From Chondrosia reniformis (taxonomy: Eukaryota; Porifera; Demospongiae; Chondrillida; Chondrillidae): a stretch of 64,000 nucleotides of DNA. A program made the position numbers and the translations under genes. Below, in pieces: positions 10,712 through 20,105 of the stretch (its first letter is position 1; the number at the start of each line of letters is the position of its first letter). The notes below the pieces were generated by a model. The model was not told where the DNA came from. It saw only the letters and a list, made by a program, of their open reading frames with translations, and searched no databases. The DNA is taken from positions 8,707,901 to 8,771,900 of the forward strand of contig OX359192.1 in NCBI GenBank assembly GCA_947172415.1, read 5' to 3'.

Positions 10712-13364
10712 TCATAATTTGCTAGTTTGTACGAAGCGCCCAACAGTAAAATGTTCCAGGCTGTAGGAAGGAGGTGTGTCCAAGGTCAATTCAGCAAGGA
10801 GCTTACCCACTAATGGAGACAATTTGAAACCATGTCCTGAAGTAGGGAAAGTGAGAGTGAAAAGGGAGAAAGAGACATATAAAGCAAGACTGAGGATATG
10901 TACGCTTAGAATGTAACTTTGGATATACCAAAAAGACCTGAACATAAAGCAAGTTAATGTGACTGACCATATTTGGAACAAGGAGATGGGAAGTCCCTTG
11001 TCCAAGCCTGCATATTTGTAATATTAAGTATAAGATTTTAAGTTCTAAAACTTCATACCGGAGAAACCTGCTCCAATGACAATGTTAGAGTAGCTGGGGT
11101 GCTTGTCAATAATAAAGTCTTCATCAGGTGTTTGAGTATATATGCAGTATTCCACAATGTAAGGACTGGTAGCATCAACTCCTCTAAAGTGGCTGGCAAT
11201 AAAGTTCTTCACTGAAGGAGTGCTAGGAGCACCTTGAGTTTCATCTCTCTTGTCAGGATCAATTGGAATACCTCCATGAGCACAGACCTTTGTGTGCCGT
11301 GACATTGAGAGAGAGATAGTGTTCATCACATGAATCACGTACACTGGGCATACAGTACTAGTTAGTAATACTATGGCTCAGTTACTATGTCATTACATCA
11401 CAATTAAGCTATTACTGAGCAAATCACAACAACGGTCCTCATAGAGAATACAGAATTCAAACTGTATGTTGAACATTCAAGCAAGATAATTACCTTGACA
11501 AGGCCAGGATATTCCAGTATAGGTGTTCCATACATATCAGGAGAGCCCACCTTTATGAAGATTGGCATTCCACAAGGCTTACAGTGAGCAGACATAGACT
11601 GAGGATTGTCTACTGACCAGTACATGTTATCTATCCTGTAGGGCTGGTGTGGACAAAATGCACCAATTAATGGCTACTTGTGTGTCTATATTTACGTTGT
11701 TTTAATTGTGCTGTGTTCCTATGTTTGTGTTGTTATATAAGATGCTTGTATACGGTATACACAGTGTGTCTACCCCAGGTCATATATGGATCCACCAATA
11801 TTTAGTTAATTCATATAGAATGTGACACTATATAAGTGCACATCCATTTAAGCAGTTTTATACATACATACATACATACATATCCATACATACACAGGAT
11901 CAAAACAGACATGAGGCTCTAGTCAAGCAAGTCCTGCATACCTGCAGTGGTAGTTTGAGGTGGAGTGGCTCAATTAACTTGGAGGTCCATGGACCTACAG
12001 CATCAGAATGATGTGGCAACTGATTACCTCTTTACAGCCGCAGCTCTACATCTGACTACATATGTGTATACATGCGGGGAACACTTGCATTACCTGCAGC
12101 TATGACAACCTGCTTTGCTGTGAGAGTGCCTCTGGTGGTATGGATCCTGACCAAAGGTCCGGGGCTGATGCTCTCCACTTTACAGTGGTCCAGTATGGTA
12201 CCCCCATTGGCCACAAACACTTGCTACATAATCAATTTAATGGGACAATAACATCAACATCCTCTTTCTGGGTATGCCACACACCTCATTAGGACACGCC
12301 CACTACACATACCTCCATCAAGACACACCCACTACACATACCTCCACCAAGACAGGCCCACTACACATACCTCCATCAAGACACACCCACTACACACACC
12401 TCAATAGGACACACCCACTACACATGCCCACCAGGATATCCCATAGGTTCATAGTATATATGATAGTTTATTGAGCAACAGCAACGTTAAATCTTTGGAA
12501 TAGAACGTTTCAACCCGTAGGTCTTCATCAGCAATATGCTATTCATAGTATTATACGTATGTATATATGCTATAGGGTATTCCATAGTCCTAGCTACGAA
12601 TGTTGGCTACTTTGAGTGGGAAGACATTGCTCTACCAACCTGGTAGCTCTGCACAGCCATTGAAGCTCTGATGATGCCTGCTTTTGGCTCAAGAATACAA
12701 TAGTAGCCTCTTGGAAGGTTCAAAATGGAAATCCTTTTGTTCGCTTCTTCACTGGTTAAGACTTCATGAACTATCTTCTGTTGTAACATGGTTTCAGCTA
12801 GCTGTTTCATTTTGCCCTCTTCCTGCGGTCCAAAGTACATTCCTCCAGTTTCACTAGAGAAGCATATAGAGACTACTTGTGACCTGTTATGCAACTCCCT
12901 GGTCACCAATCTCATTACTAACAGTACATATTGCACACACACACACCCTCAAACTTTTAGTTTATACATAACTACGTATACCTGTTGGTATCAGTATAAA
13001 GAGGCAATGCAAGAAGACGACATACATGTAAAGAAGATTTCCAGACTCCTTTTCCAAAGTACTCCACATGTTAAAGCACTCTGGCATCATTTCTGCATAG
13101 TAAGATTCAGTATAGGCATTTCTGGTGATCCGAGATCCTCCGTGGGAACTGCCGCGAGTGTGGTGAGCATCAAACTATATAAATGAAAACATTGCCTATT
13201 TTACTGCCTTTAGCAAGATCAATTGAACAGTTACTTGTTCCAACAGAGCAATCTGCTTCCCAGTTGTCATTTTACTTAAATTGTAAGCAGTAGAACTACC
13301 TTCTACGCCTGCTCCTATCACAGCTACATCGAAATGATTTGGTCTACCAGACGCCATTTTACTT
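10712..13364 (-). CDS. PIPOX: Peroxisomal sarcosine/pipecolate oxidase-like flavoenzyme
   Basis: Eight exons align in order with animal PIPOX. Exon 1 (from ATG 13364) has the FAD-binding Rossmann motif [19 protein letters not shown]. Exon 2 (about 13027-13165) encodes [18 protein letters not shown], the conserved H-x-R-G-S-S-H-G-x-S-R block. Exon 3 (about 12645-12870) carries [20 protein letters not shown]. Exon 4 (about 12097-12230) ends VVIAAG and exon 5 begins GPWTSKL. Exon 6 (about 11512-11640) has MYWSVDN and [12 protein letters not shown]. Exon 7 (about 11045-11307) has [15 protein letters not shown] and [10 protein letters not shown]. Exon 8 begins [12 protein letters not shown] and ends in SKL, a type 1 peroxisomal targeting signal. 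Known role of the family: FAD-dependent oxidation of sarcosine, L-pipecolate and L-proline, with H2O2 release inside peroxisomes. Its start is only 57 bp downstream of the stop of the co-directional kinesin gene. Confidence 0.9.
11858..11886. repeat. (TACA)n microsatellite
   Basis: TACATACATACATACATA-type repeats, with a nearby echo, in an intron of the sarcosine oxidase gene. Confidence 0.85.
12284..12430. repeat. 29-bp minisatellite in a PIPOX intron (about 5 copies)
   Basis: Units such as GACACACCCACTACACATAC-CTCCATCAA repeat head to tail with substitutions. The array is intronic, between exons 3 and 4. The 66-codon open frame across it is an artefact. Confidence 0.9.
12490..12550 (-). 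repeat. Dispersed CTGATGA/GAAA motif (hammerhead-like)
   Basis: On the - strand: GCTGATGAAGACC-TACG-GGTTGAAACGTT. A GACC/GGTT stem with a TACG loop sits between CTGATGA and GAAA, as in a hammerhead ribozyme core, but with one extra A. A related sequence is in the loop of the element at 2958-3149. It lies in an intron of the sarcosine oxidase gene, and is probably a transposon relic. Confidence 0.4.
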
Positions 13365-13421
13365 GTGGGTGGGGTCATAGCGTTTAAATTACAAAACAAG
13401 AAAGAAAATTGTTATAAAAAA

Positions 13422-16400
13422 TCATTTGAATCCTCTGCCAGTCAGATTGAGGGTAACATCGGGTTTCTTGTTATTCCTAGCATTAGATCGAGGGTTGTCT
13501 CGCTTGGTAGCCCTTGGCAGGGCTGGAGGAAGAGACTTGGAGAGGTAGGGTGAGGGGGCAGGACCTCTCTTTGAGGTTGAGTCCTTCTGCAGAGAAATAG
13601 AGTATGTATGTATTATAATGCAAGTAGAGGCCATTGGGATCATGGTATCAGTTTAAAGCCAACCTTTTGACTATTTGTGGTAATGGAGCTCATGAGGCCC
13701 AGCGTTAGTAGTCTTTTGTTAGCATTAGCTCTCTCCCTCCTCTTCAGCTGTGCCTTGACATCGGGAGGGGGAAGGGGGGAGGCTACTGAGGGGTCTTTGT
13801 TGGTTGGTGAACTTTGCAATACATCTTTAGCTGTAACCACGTGATGCTTTGACTTGCCTCTGTGTGGGGCCTGGTCCAGAGTGTGCTTCTTCTTCTTTGA
13901 TCGTGTTTTTCTTCCCTTCCCAGCGCCAACTGATGTGGTTGACAAGGAGTGACTGGTGTCTGTCTGGAGCATAAGCTGTCTGGTTCCAGCACAGCCTGAG
14001 GCCTTGAGACTTGAGCAACGGGACACAGAAATAGTGGGAGGAGAAGTGGCAGAAGGAAAAGAAGTTGGTTTGTGTGAAATATTCTTGAGTTTAGTTGATC
14101 CCTTTACTTTTGAGGACAATTTGATGGAAGGCAGACTGTCATCCTCGCTAACATCACTATGGCGACGTGAGGGTGCCTTATCCAGGAAGATCCTTGTGGA
14201 CCTCCCAGAGGTACCACTTCTCTTTGTGGCCTTATGAGACTGGAGCTTGGTGGGTGGGCCAGTGGGCAGCTCTTCATTTGAAAGGTAGCCATCTTGTTCA
14301 ATTAGTGTGATACTGTCTCTGACACTTGTAAGTGATGCTAGAGAGGAGAGCATTCTGTCTGGTTCCCCCAGCGTCATTCTCTCCTGCATGAGTGGGGAGA
14401 GGACGATGGTGGAGGCCTCGTCATCCCCGTCACCTGCATCAGTCAGGTGTGCCTCAGAAGGTGCATTGCTGAGAGTAGCAGACATTGAGAACCAATCGCT
14501 AAGGTAACGGTGATGCTGCACCAAGGTTAGAAAGGTTGAATCCATCTCCTTGGGATATTCAATGTTCTGATCTGCAGGACAAGTGAAATGCACCAATCAT
14601 ACGTAGTATACAATATACGTATGGTGTTGATTCCCTTCATTGGTGTTGGTACAGTCGCTATACACTAGTTTATATACACTGTCATGTGTACCTTTAATCT
14701 CAAGTCTCTGTCTCTTAACCAGCTCAAGACAATTCTGATTTTGTTCCATCAACTGTTCAATAAGCCTTTCTCTGTCCTGTAAATATAAACCAGTTCTAGC
14801 TGACAAATAATTTTGGTTGAGTGCTGTGGATAATTAAGGAAATACATCTGAACCATTTCCCATGTATGTACTTGTCTTAATGTAAGTCCCCCATTTATGT
14901 GCTGAAGGGGCTACCTTTGTGATAATGATAATGTACGTAATTCCATGCGGACAGTAAGTACATATTATGTAAGATACGTAGTCACCATTGGTAGTTTCAC
15001 CATATTACAGTTGCTACTAATTACTACACATGTTTGGAGAGGATACTTTGAATTTCGAGGTCATTTATCTTCATCATCTGTTCAATTATCCCCTTCTGCC
15101 TAGATTCCATCACAATGTCTGACAGCCTCTGTAGTGAAGCGATAATACATTGACATCAACCCGTTGAAGTGTGAGAAGTGGACACGTGTATGTATGTACC
15201 TCATAGGAGTCAAGTGCTCTCGTCTTCAAATGTTCAAATGCCCTTTGCAGTGTTCTCTGCTGGGACAGCAGTTTCTTCTGCTCTACCTTCAATCTGCTAA
15301 TGGGCAGGGTCTGCCTCATTTTGGTGGCAGCATGACCTCCTTCTGAAGTGTCAGAGTCGCGGCTGCCCAAGTTACTTACAGAAATAGTCAGATCATTTTC
15401 CCCCTCTGTTGCAGTCCCAGGGTCTTCCCCTTCGGCCTCACTTCCTAAGTGGTCTCTAGAGAGAGGGTCCATATGCAGGCAGGTAGGTGGGTGGGTGGGT
15501 AGAGGTTAATGAAAATGGAGCACAATTGGACTTACTCCTGCAGCCTAGATCTGTTTGTGTCCAGTGCATTCTGCACGATAGCACACTCTACAGTAAACAG
15601 CTCTCTTCTGCTACTTTGCTGCTCTTGAAGCAGATCTTTAAGCTCTCTAAACAAGTCTTCCCTTTCCTGAGTAATGGCTAAAGGAAACACAGACCTCTTT
15701 TATTCTCTAGTGGAGTCTGTATAAATGTTGTGACATACTTACCAATGCTCTGATTTGATTCCTTTCTTACAGTTCTTGAAGAAAGCTTTGCTTTCAATTT
15801 TTCAATTTCTCTTCTCAAATCAGCAATTATATTTGTATACTGAATTATGTGGTATGAGACATCGTGAATATTTGCATGGATCTACAAAGGATGGTAAGAG
15901 AGTATTTCATTGTAGAGGGTGGGAGGGGCCACCAGATAGTGATGTCATTGTAGAGGGTGGGAGGGATCATTAGAAAGTGATGTCATTGTAGAGGGTGGGA
16001 GGGATCATTAGAAAGTGATGTCATTGTAGAGGGTGGGAGGGATCATTAAATAGTGATGTCATTGTAGAGGGTGGGAGGGGTGATGTCATTGGACAAGCTG
16101 GAAACTTCTGAACTACATGACAGAGGTGGCATACTGGCTGTCTCCTGGAGTGCCTCTCACCTTGGTCTTGATGTGCTTGGCTCTCTCAGCATATCTCAGA
16201 GTGTTGTGCGACTCTTCAAAGCACTTGCTGGCTGGGCTGACGTGGGCTATCATTACAGTACGACAGTTCCCTCCTAGAGAGTCCTACCACAGATAGACAC
16301 ACAGATAGATACACAGAGGACCACACAGATAGACACACAGATAGACACACAGAGGACCACACAGATAGACACACAGATAGACACACAGATAGACACACAG

Positions 16401-19055
16401 AGGACCACACAGATAGACACACAGAGGACCACACAGATAGACACACAGAGGACCACACAGATAGATACACAGAGGACCACACAGATAGACACACAGAGGA
16501 CCACAAAGATAGACACACAGAGGACCACACAGATAGACACACAGAGGACCACACAGATAGACACATAGATGCACCAGTACGTATATCAATAGAGGTATCA
16601 ATAGAGGTATCGTATGCTATTCAAGTGCCTCTAGAGGCAGCAGAATAATACTAGAAATATTAAAAATTTTCTACAAAAATAGTGAAGATGTAGGGATGGC
16701 ATAAAAAGTAGAGAAACAAGAAAGGGATGTTACACAGTAAAGCATTAGCTGTGCATGAATCATACAACACCCTTGCTTGTAGGATTCATGTATAGCTAAT
16801 GCTTCACTGTGTAACATCCCTTTCTTGTTTCTCTACTTTTTATGCCATCCCTACATCTTCACTATTTTTGTAGAAAATTTTTAATATTTCTAGTTTCTGT
16901 ACTTTTTATGGAGCATGGGAGGAATTAGATTCATATAATTAAAATCATTTTGGTTTCGCAATCTTCGACTGATTATGACGTCATTAAAATGGCGACTTTA
17001 TTGAGGCCTTGACTCTAGGGTCATAAAAACCGTCATGCTCAATAATAGCGTTATCGCTCTCGCTTCTACAAAAGAATACAGCTCGGAAAATTTGCAGTAG
17101 TTTCGTGTAATAATTAGTCCAAAAGCTTATATAGTTTTTTAGTTATGGCTGACGAAGAAGAATAAGAAGAAGAAGAAGAATATGAAGAAGACGAAAATGG
17201 GAATTTTTAAAGTTTATTATTTCGCCAGCGGGACATATTCGCTTGCCTTTAAGGTCTATTTAGAGTATGTATATTGTATATTTAGCTATACATAGCCTTG
17301 TTTTGTCGATTTTCGGCCTATTTCGGGATTTCGCTCCTATACCAATGTATGGGGAAAACGAAAAAAACCGTGTCATCCCTACATAGGGAGTACTACCGTA
17401 CTCCCTGATATAAGTACCTTGAGGATCCTAGTCAACTTGCTGTCTCTGTAGTTGACATACTGGACCTTCCCACTGCCACCCAAAGCGTTGATACAGTTCC
17501 CAAGTGCGAGAAGAGATCTGTTAATATGAGCTCCTTCAATCATCCTTTTACCACGATTCTACACAAAGTAACAAATAGACTAGTAAGTATTACCACCATT
17601 CTATACAGATGTTGCCATACTATAGTACTATGCAATACATCTTCTTGATAGGTTATTACAGCTGTAGGCAGTCACAGGATGCAGCCGAACTTACTTTTGT
17701 TTGCGAGGCTCTCTCAGACCCAGCCAAGTCCACCATGTACAGCTTGCCGGTGCTGACTTCCTGTGACACATCTCCCACTCTGCCCTTCCCCTCCACTGTG
17801 ATCTGGAGCACTGCATGCGATCGAGAGGAGGTCTTGTTCACTGCAGTGGGCTCACAAGTTCTCCGGGAGTTCCCCAAAGACAGCAAACTCATTACCTAAC
17901 ACAAAACAGACACTGGATCCTTACCGTGCATCGGGAGAGATGTACACACTAGGTAGTGTACATACCTGACTGGCTGAAGTGACCTCCACATCAAGCAGGC
18001 CCACCACTACGACACCCTTGGAGTCCTCTCTCATATCAAGGATGCCACTATTGGGGTGGAGCAGGTCTCGAATCATCTCATTGTATATCTATAAGATTAG
18101 AACAGATAAACCTCTAAAGATCTGGCTATCACCAACTACACAAGTACTTTAGCTCAGATCATGTATCAAAATCCACCGACAACCCACTCACAAAGTATAC
18201 CTAACCCAAACTACCCTGCAGGACACACATGCTTTACTATCTTTACTATTCAACTTCTACGTGTACAACATCTGGCTAGATATGGCTATCAATCTGAGAG
18301 TGGGAGGAGTCACTAGTTTCTAGTATTTAAATTTAATAATCATATTATCATAAATATGCCTGCACCTGATCTGGTCATCAATAAATTATTAATGCACTTG
18401 TTCTGGCAGCTATACAGACTTCCTAATATGCCCAAGGTGCCTTATCTCCAACACATACGTATATAGCACTATCCTCACCTCCAAATAAGATATGGTCACT
18501 TTGTATGTCATATCCTCTGCTTTCCGATCAATCTGTCCGTAAAGCTCGTTCAAGGTTAGATACATGATACCCGGTTCCTCGCTTGTGCCCAGCATTGTGA
18601 AGGTCTTGCCTGTTCCTGTCGGTCCGTACGCGAACACGGTCGCATTGTACCCGTCCAACACGCCGCCTAGCAAGCCGCTCGCGGTCGACTCGTAGACATT
18701 GCGATGGGTGGCCTGCGGCCCGAACACAAGGTCAAACACGTACTGCTTCTCCCTTGACCTATTGGCTCGCAGAATATCGTCCGCATCCTCGTTGGGGTCG
18801 CGCAGTACAACCAGCTGTGGATAGGAAAATGGTTGCATGGTCTCTGCAGTGTAGCATTAACAAGTTCGCTTCCTACTTACCTTTCCATCCATGACATGTG
18901 CAATGTGTTGCGATCCGCAGTTAATCTCACTACTGTTCATGGGGCGGATGCGTAGAGCAACCTATAGAACGGAACTACATTACACATCGCATCGCGTGGC
19001 GTATCGAACAGCTTCCTACCGTTAAGGCCTGGGTTTGCTCAATGCTGTTCTTCAT
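13422..19055 (-). CDS. KIF19: KIF19-like kinesin-8 motor
   Basis: Start ATG 19055 (exon 1 ends QTQALT), then about 12 exons. The motor has [23 protein letters not shown]; the P-loop [13 protein letters not shown] (about 18600-18640); [16 protein letters not shown]; switch [13 protein letters not shown]; switch [29 protein letters not shown] with [12 protein letters not shown]; and [19 protein letters not shown] ending at about 16162. A coiled-coil stalk follows, starting with [20 protein letters not shown] (15745-15888), close to the neck of KIF19. The tail exon 13640-14580 is Ser/Lys-rich, and the last exon ends NLTGRGFK. Known role of the family: plus-end motor that depolymerises microtubules at ciliary tips and limits cilium length. 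The order and sequence of motor motifs fit KIF19 better than KIF18. Introns hold two minisatellites and a 243-bp palindrome. Confidence 0.92.
15895..16082. repeat. 38-bp minisatellite in a KIF19 intron (about 5 copies)
   Basis: Unit GATGTCATTGTAGAGGGTGG-GAGGGATCATTAGAAAGT repeated with small changes, between the last motor exon and the first stalk exon. Confidence 0.92.
16286..16566. repeat. 12/24-bp minisatellite in a KIF19 intron
   Basis: Copies of ACAGATAGACAC, often alternating with ACAGAGGACCAC to give a 24-bp higher-order unit. The array begins at the 3' splice site (TGTGGTAG on the - strand) of the exon encoding [10 protein letters not shown], so it supplies the acceptor context. Long open frames here are artefacts. 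Confidence 0.93.
16651..16893. mobile_element. 243-bp near-perfect palindromic element (MITE)
   Basis: Starts CTAGAAATATTAAAAATTTT and ends with its complement ...AATATTTCTAG. Arms of about 105 nt include GATGTAGGGATGGCATAAAA and AAGAAAGGGATGTTACACAG. They close on a small loop around 16777 (ACAACACCCTTGCTTGT). No ORF. It sits in a KIF19 intron. The symmetric CTAG at both ends makes the target duplication (TA or CTAG) ambiguous. Similar wording (TCATCCCTACAT) recurs at about 17368, so a second fragment may be near. Confidence 0.9.
16894..17394. other. Intronic sequence of KIF19, no gene
   Basis: Contains a GAAGAA-rich stretch (about 17150-17200) and AT-rich DNA between the palindrome and the motor exon at about 17418-17562. 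No coding potential beyond the purine-rich stretch, which is interrupted by stops. Confidence 0.6.
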
Positions 19056-19192
19056 GTTTCCTAGTGCATTCTGCCGTGCTTTGCTCGCTCCTTCACAGCA
19101 TGTGGCATCGCGTCTGTCTATCTAACCATAGAACTGATTGTTGATCAACACTACCCCCAGATGGTTGCTAAGGCCTGTATCTCATTTGTATA

Positions 19193-19207
19193 GTTACTAT
19201 GGCTAAC
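19193..19207. promoter_or_regulatory. Candidate RFX X-box upstream of KIF19
   Basis: GTTACTATGGCTAAC is close to the X-box consensus RYYNYY-N1-3-RRNRAC, with one mismatch in the second half-site. It lies about 138 bp upstream of the KIF19 start, within the 249 bp between KIF19 and the PARK7 stop. RFX factors drive many ciliary genes in animals. The match is by eye only and could be chance. Confidence 0.35.
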
Positions 19208-19304
19208 TATTGTACACTTTCAAATGTATTGATAACCACAACTATTCAAAATAAAGAAGCTTGGGGTAACACTAGAATTTCAGATATCATTACAATTAAA
19301 CAAA

Positions 19305-19871
19305 TCACTTGACTAACATTGGTTCGGCAATGTTCTTTGCGAGTTCCTTGTCAAATAAGACCTCCACTACAGCCAGGGCAAACTCAAAACACGTCCCCGG
19401 TCCCCTACTTGTGATGAGGCTTCCATCAACGCACACTCTCTCCTCTACGTAGGTATATCGCCCACAGTCGACAAGCTGTTGTTTCACTGAAGGGTGGGAG
19501 GTGAGTCGCTTGTTCCTAGCTACATCATGTGACATCAAAGCAATGGGTGCTGCGCACACTGCAGCAATGAAGCCTCCTTGGGACTCTTGTCTCAACAAAA
19601 TTTCCTTTACCAGCGCACTCCCCGCCAGTCTCCTGGCTCCCTCTCCCCCACCGGGTAGAAGGACGACATCGTACGGACCATCTCTGACCGCATCGGCCAA
19701 GGACTTTTCCGGTATGAGGGTCACTTGTCTGCTGCAGAGGACGGGATCCGTACCATCCAGACCGGCTAATGTCACGTTGACTTTAGCTCTGCGGAGCACG
19801 TCCGTGGAAATGACAGTCTCCATCTCCTCCGCTCCGGCGGCTAGGATCACCAGTGCTTTTTTGGCCGCCAT
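19305..19871 (-). CDS. PARK7: DJ-1/PARK7 family protein
   Basis: Intronless ORF of 188 aa, close to the 189 aa of animal DJ-1. Starts MAAKKALVILAAGAEEMETV, matching the family's N-terminus, including the conserved glutamate (EE-ME) that pairs with the reactive cysteine. The nucleophile elbow is AAVCAAPIAL (the Cys106 equivalent). It is followed by TSHPSVKQQL with the conserved His, and by GSLITSRGPGTCFEFAL. Known role: redox-sensing protein of the DJ-1/PfpI superfamily with proposed deglycase and chaperone activities. Transcribed away from the Cys-rich receptor gene, with 234 bp between the preferred start codons. Confidence 0.96.
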   Translation of the reverse strand: MAAKKALVILAAGAEEMETVISTDVLRRAKVNVTLAGLDGTDPVLCSRQVTLIPEKSLADAVRDGPYDVVLLPGGGEGARRLAGSALVKEILLRQESQGGFIAAVCAAPIALMSHDVARNKRLTSHPSVKQQLVDCGRYTYVEERVCVDGSLITSRGPGTCFEFALAVVEVLFDKELAKNIAEPMLVK

Positions 19872-20105
19872 TTTGTTTGTATTATAAAAATTTTACCCTC
19901 TATAAGTATATTGTACCCTCTCTAGCTCCTACAGCACAACACAGTAGATTTGGTAGTAGCAACAATGACTATTATGTATTCTAACATGCTGTTCCCATTA
20001 GCCGATTAGCTTAGCTTGGTCCAAAAGGTGCAGACCAAATTTAGTGGGCTGCGCGGTGATATGGGAATAGGGACACCCGGAAGTCGAACCGTACAGTGCT
20101 GCAAC

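Noticed and set aside
12274-12474. 66-codon [14 protein letters not shown]-type frame
   Set aside because: Runs through the 29-bp repeat in a PIPOX intron.
13956-14237. 93-codon + strand frame
   Set aside because: Antisense of the Ser/Lys-rich KIF19 tail exon.
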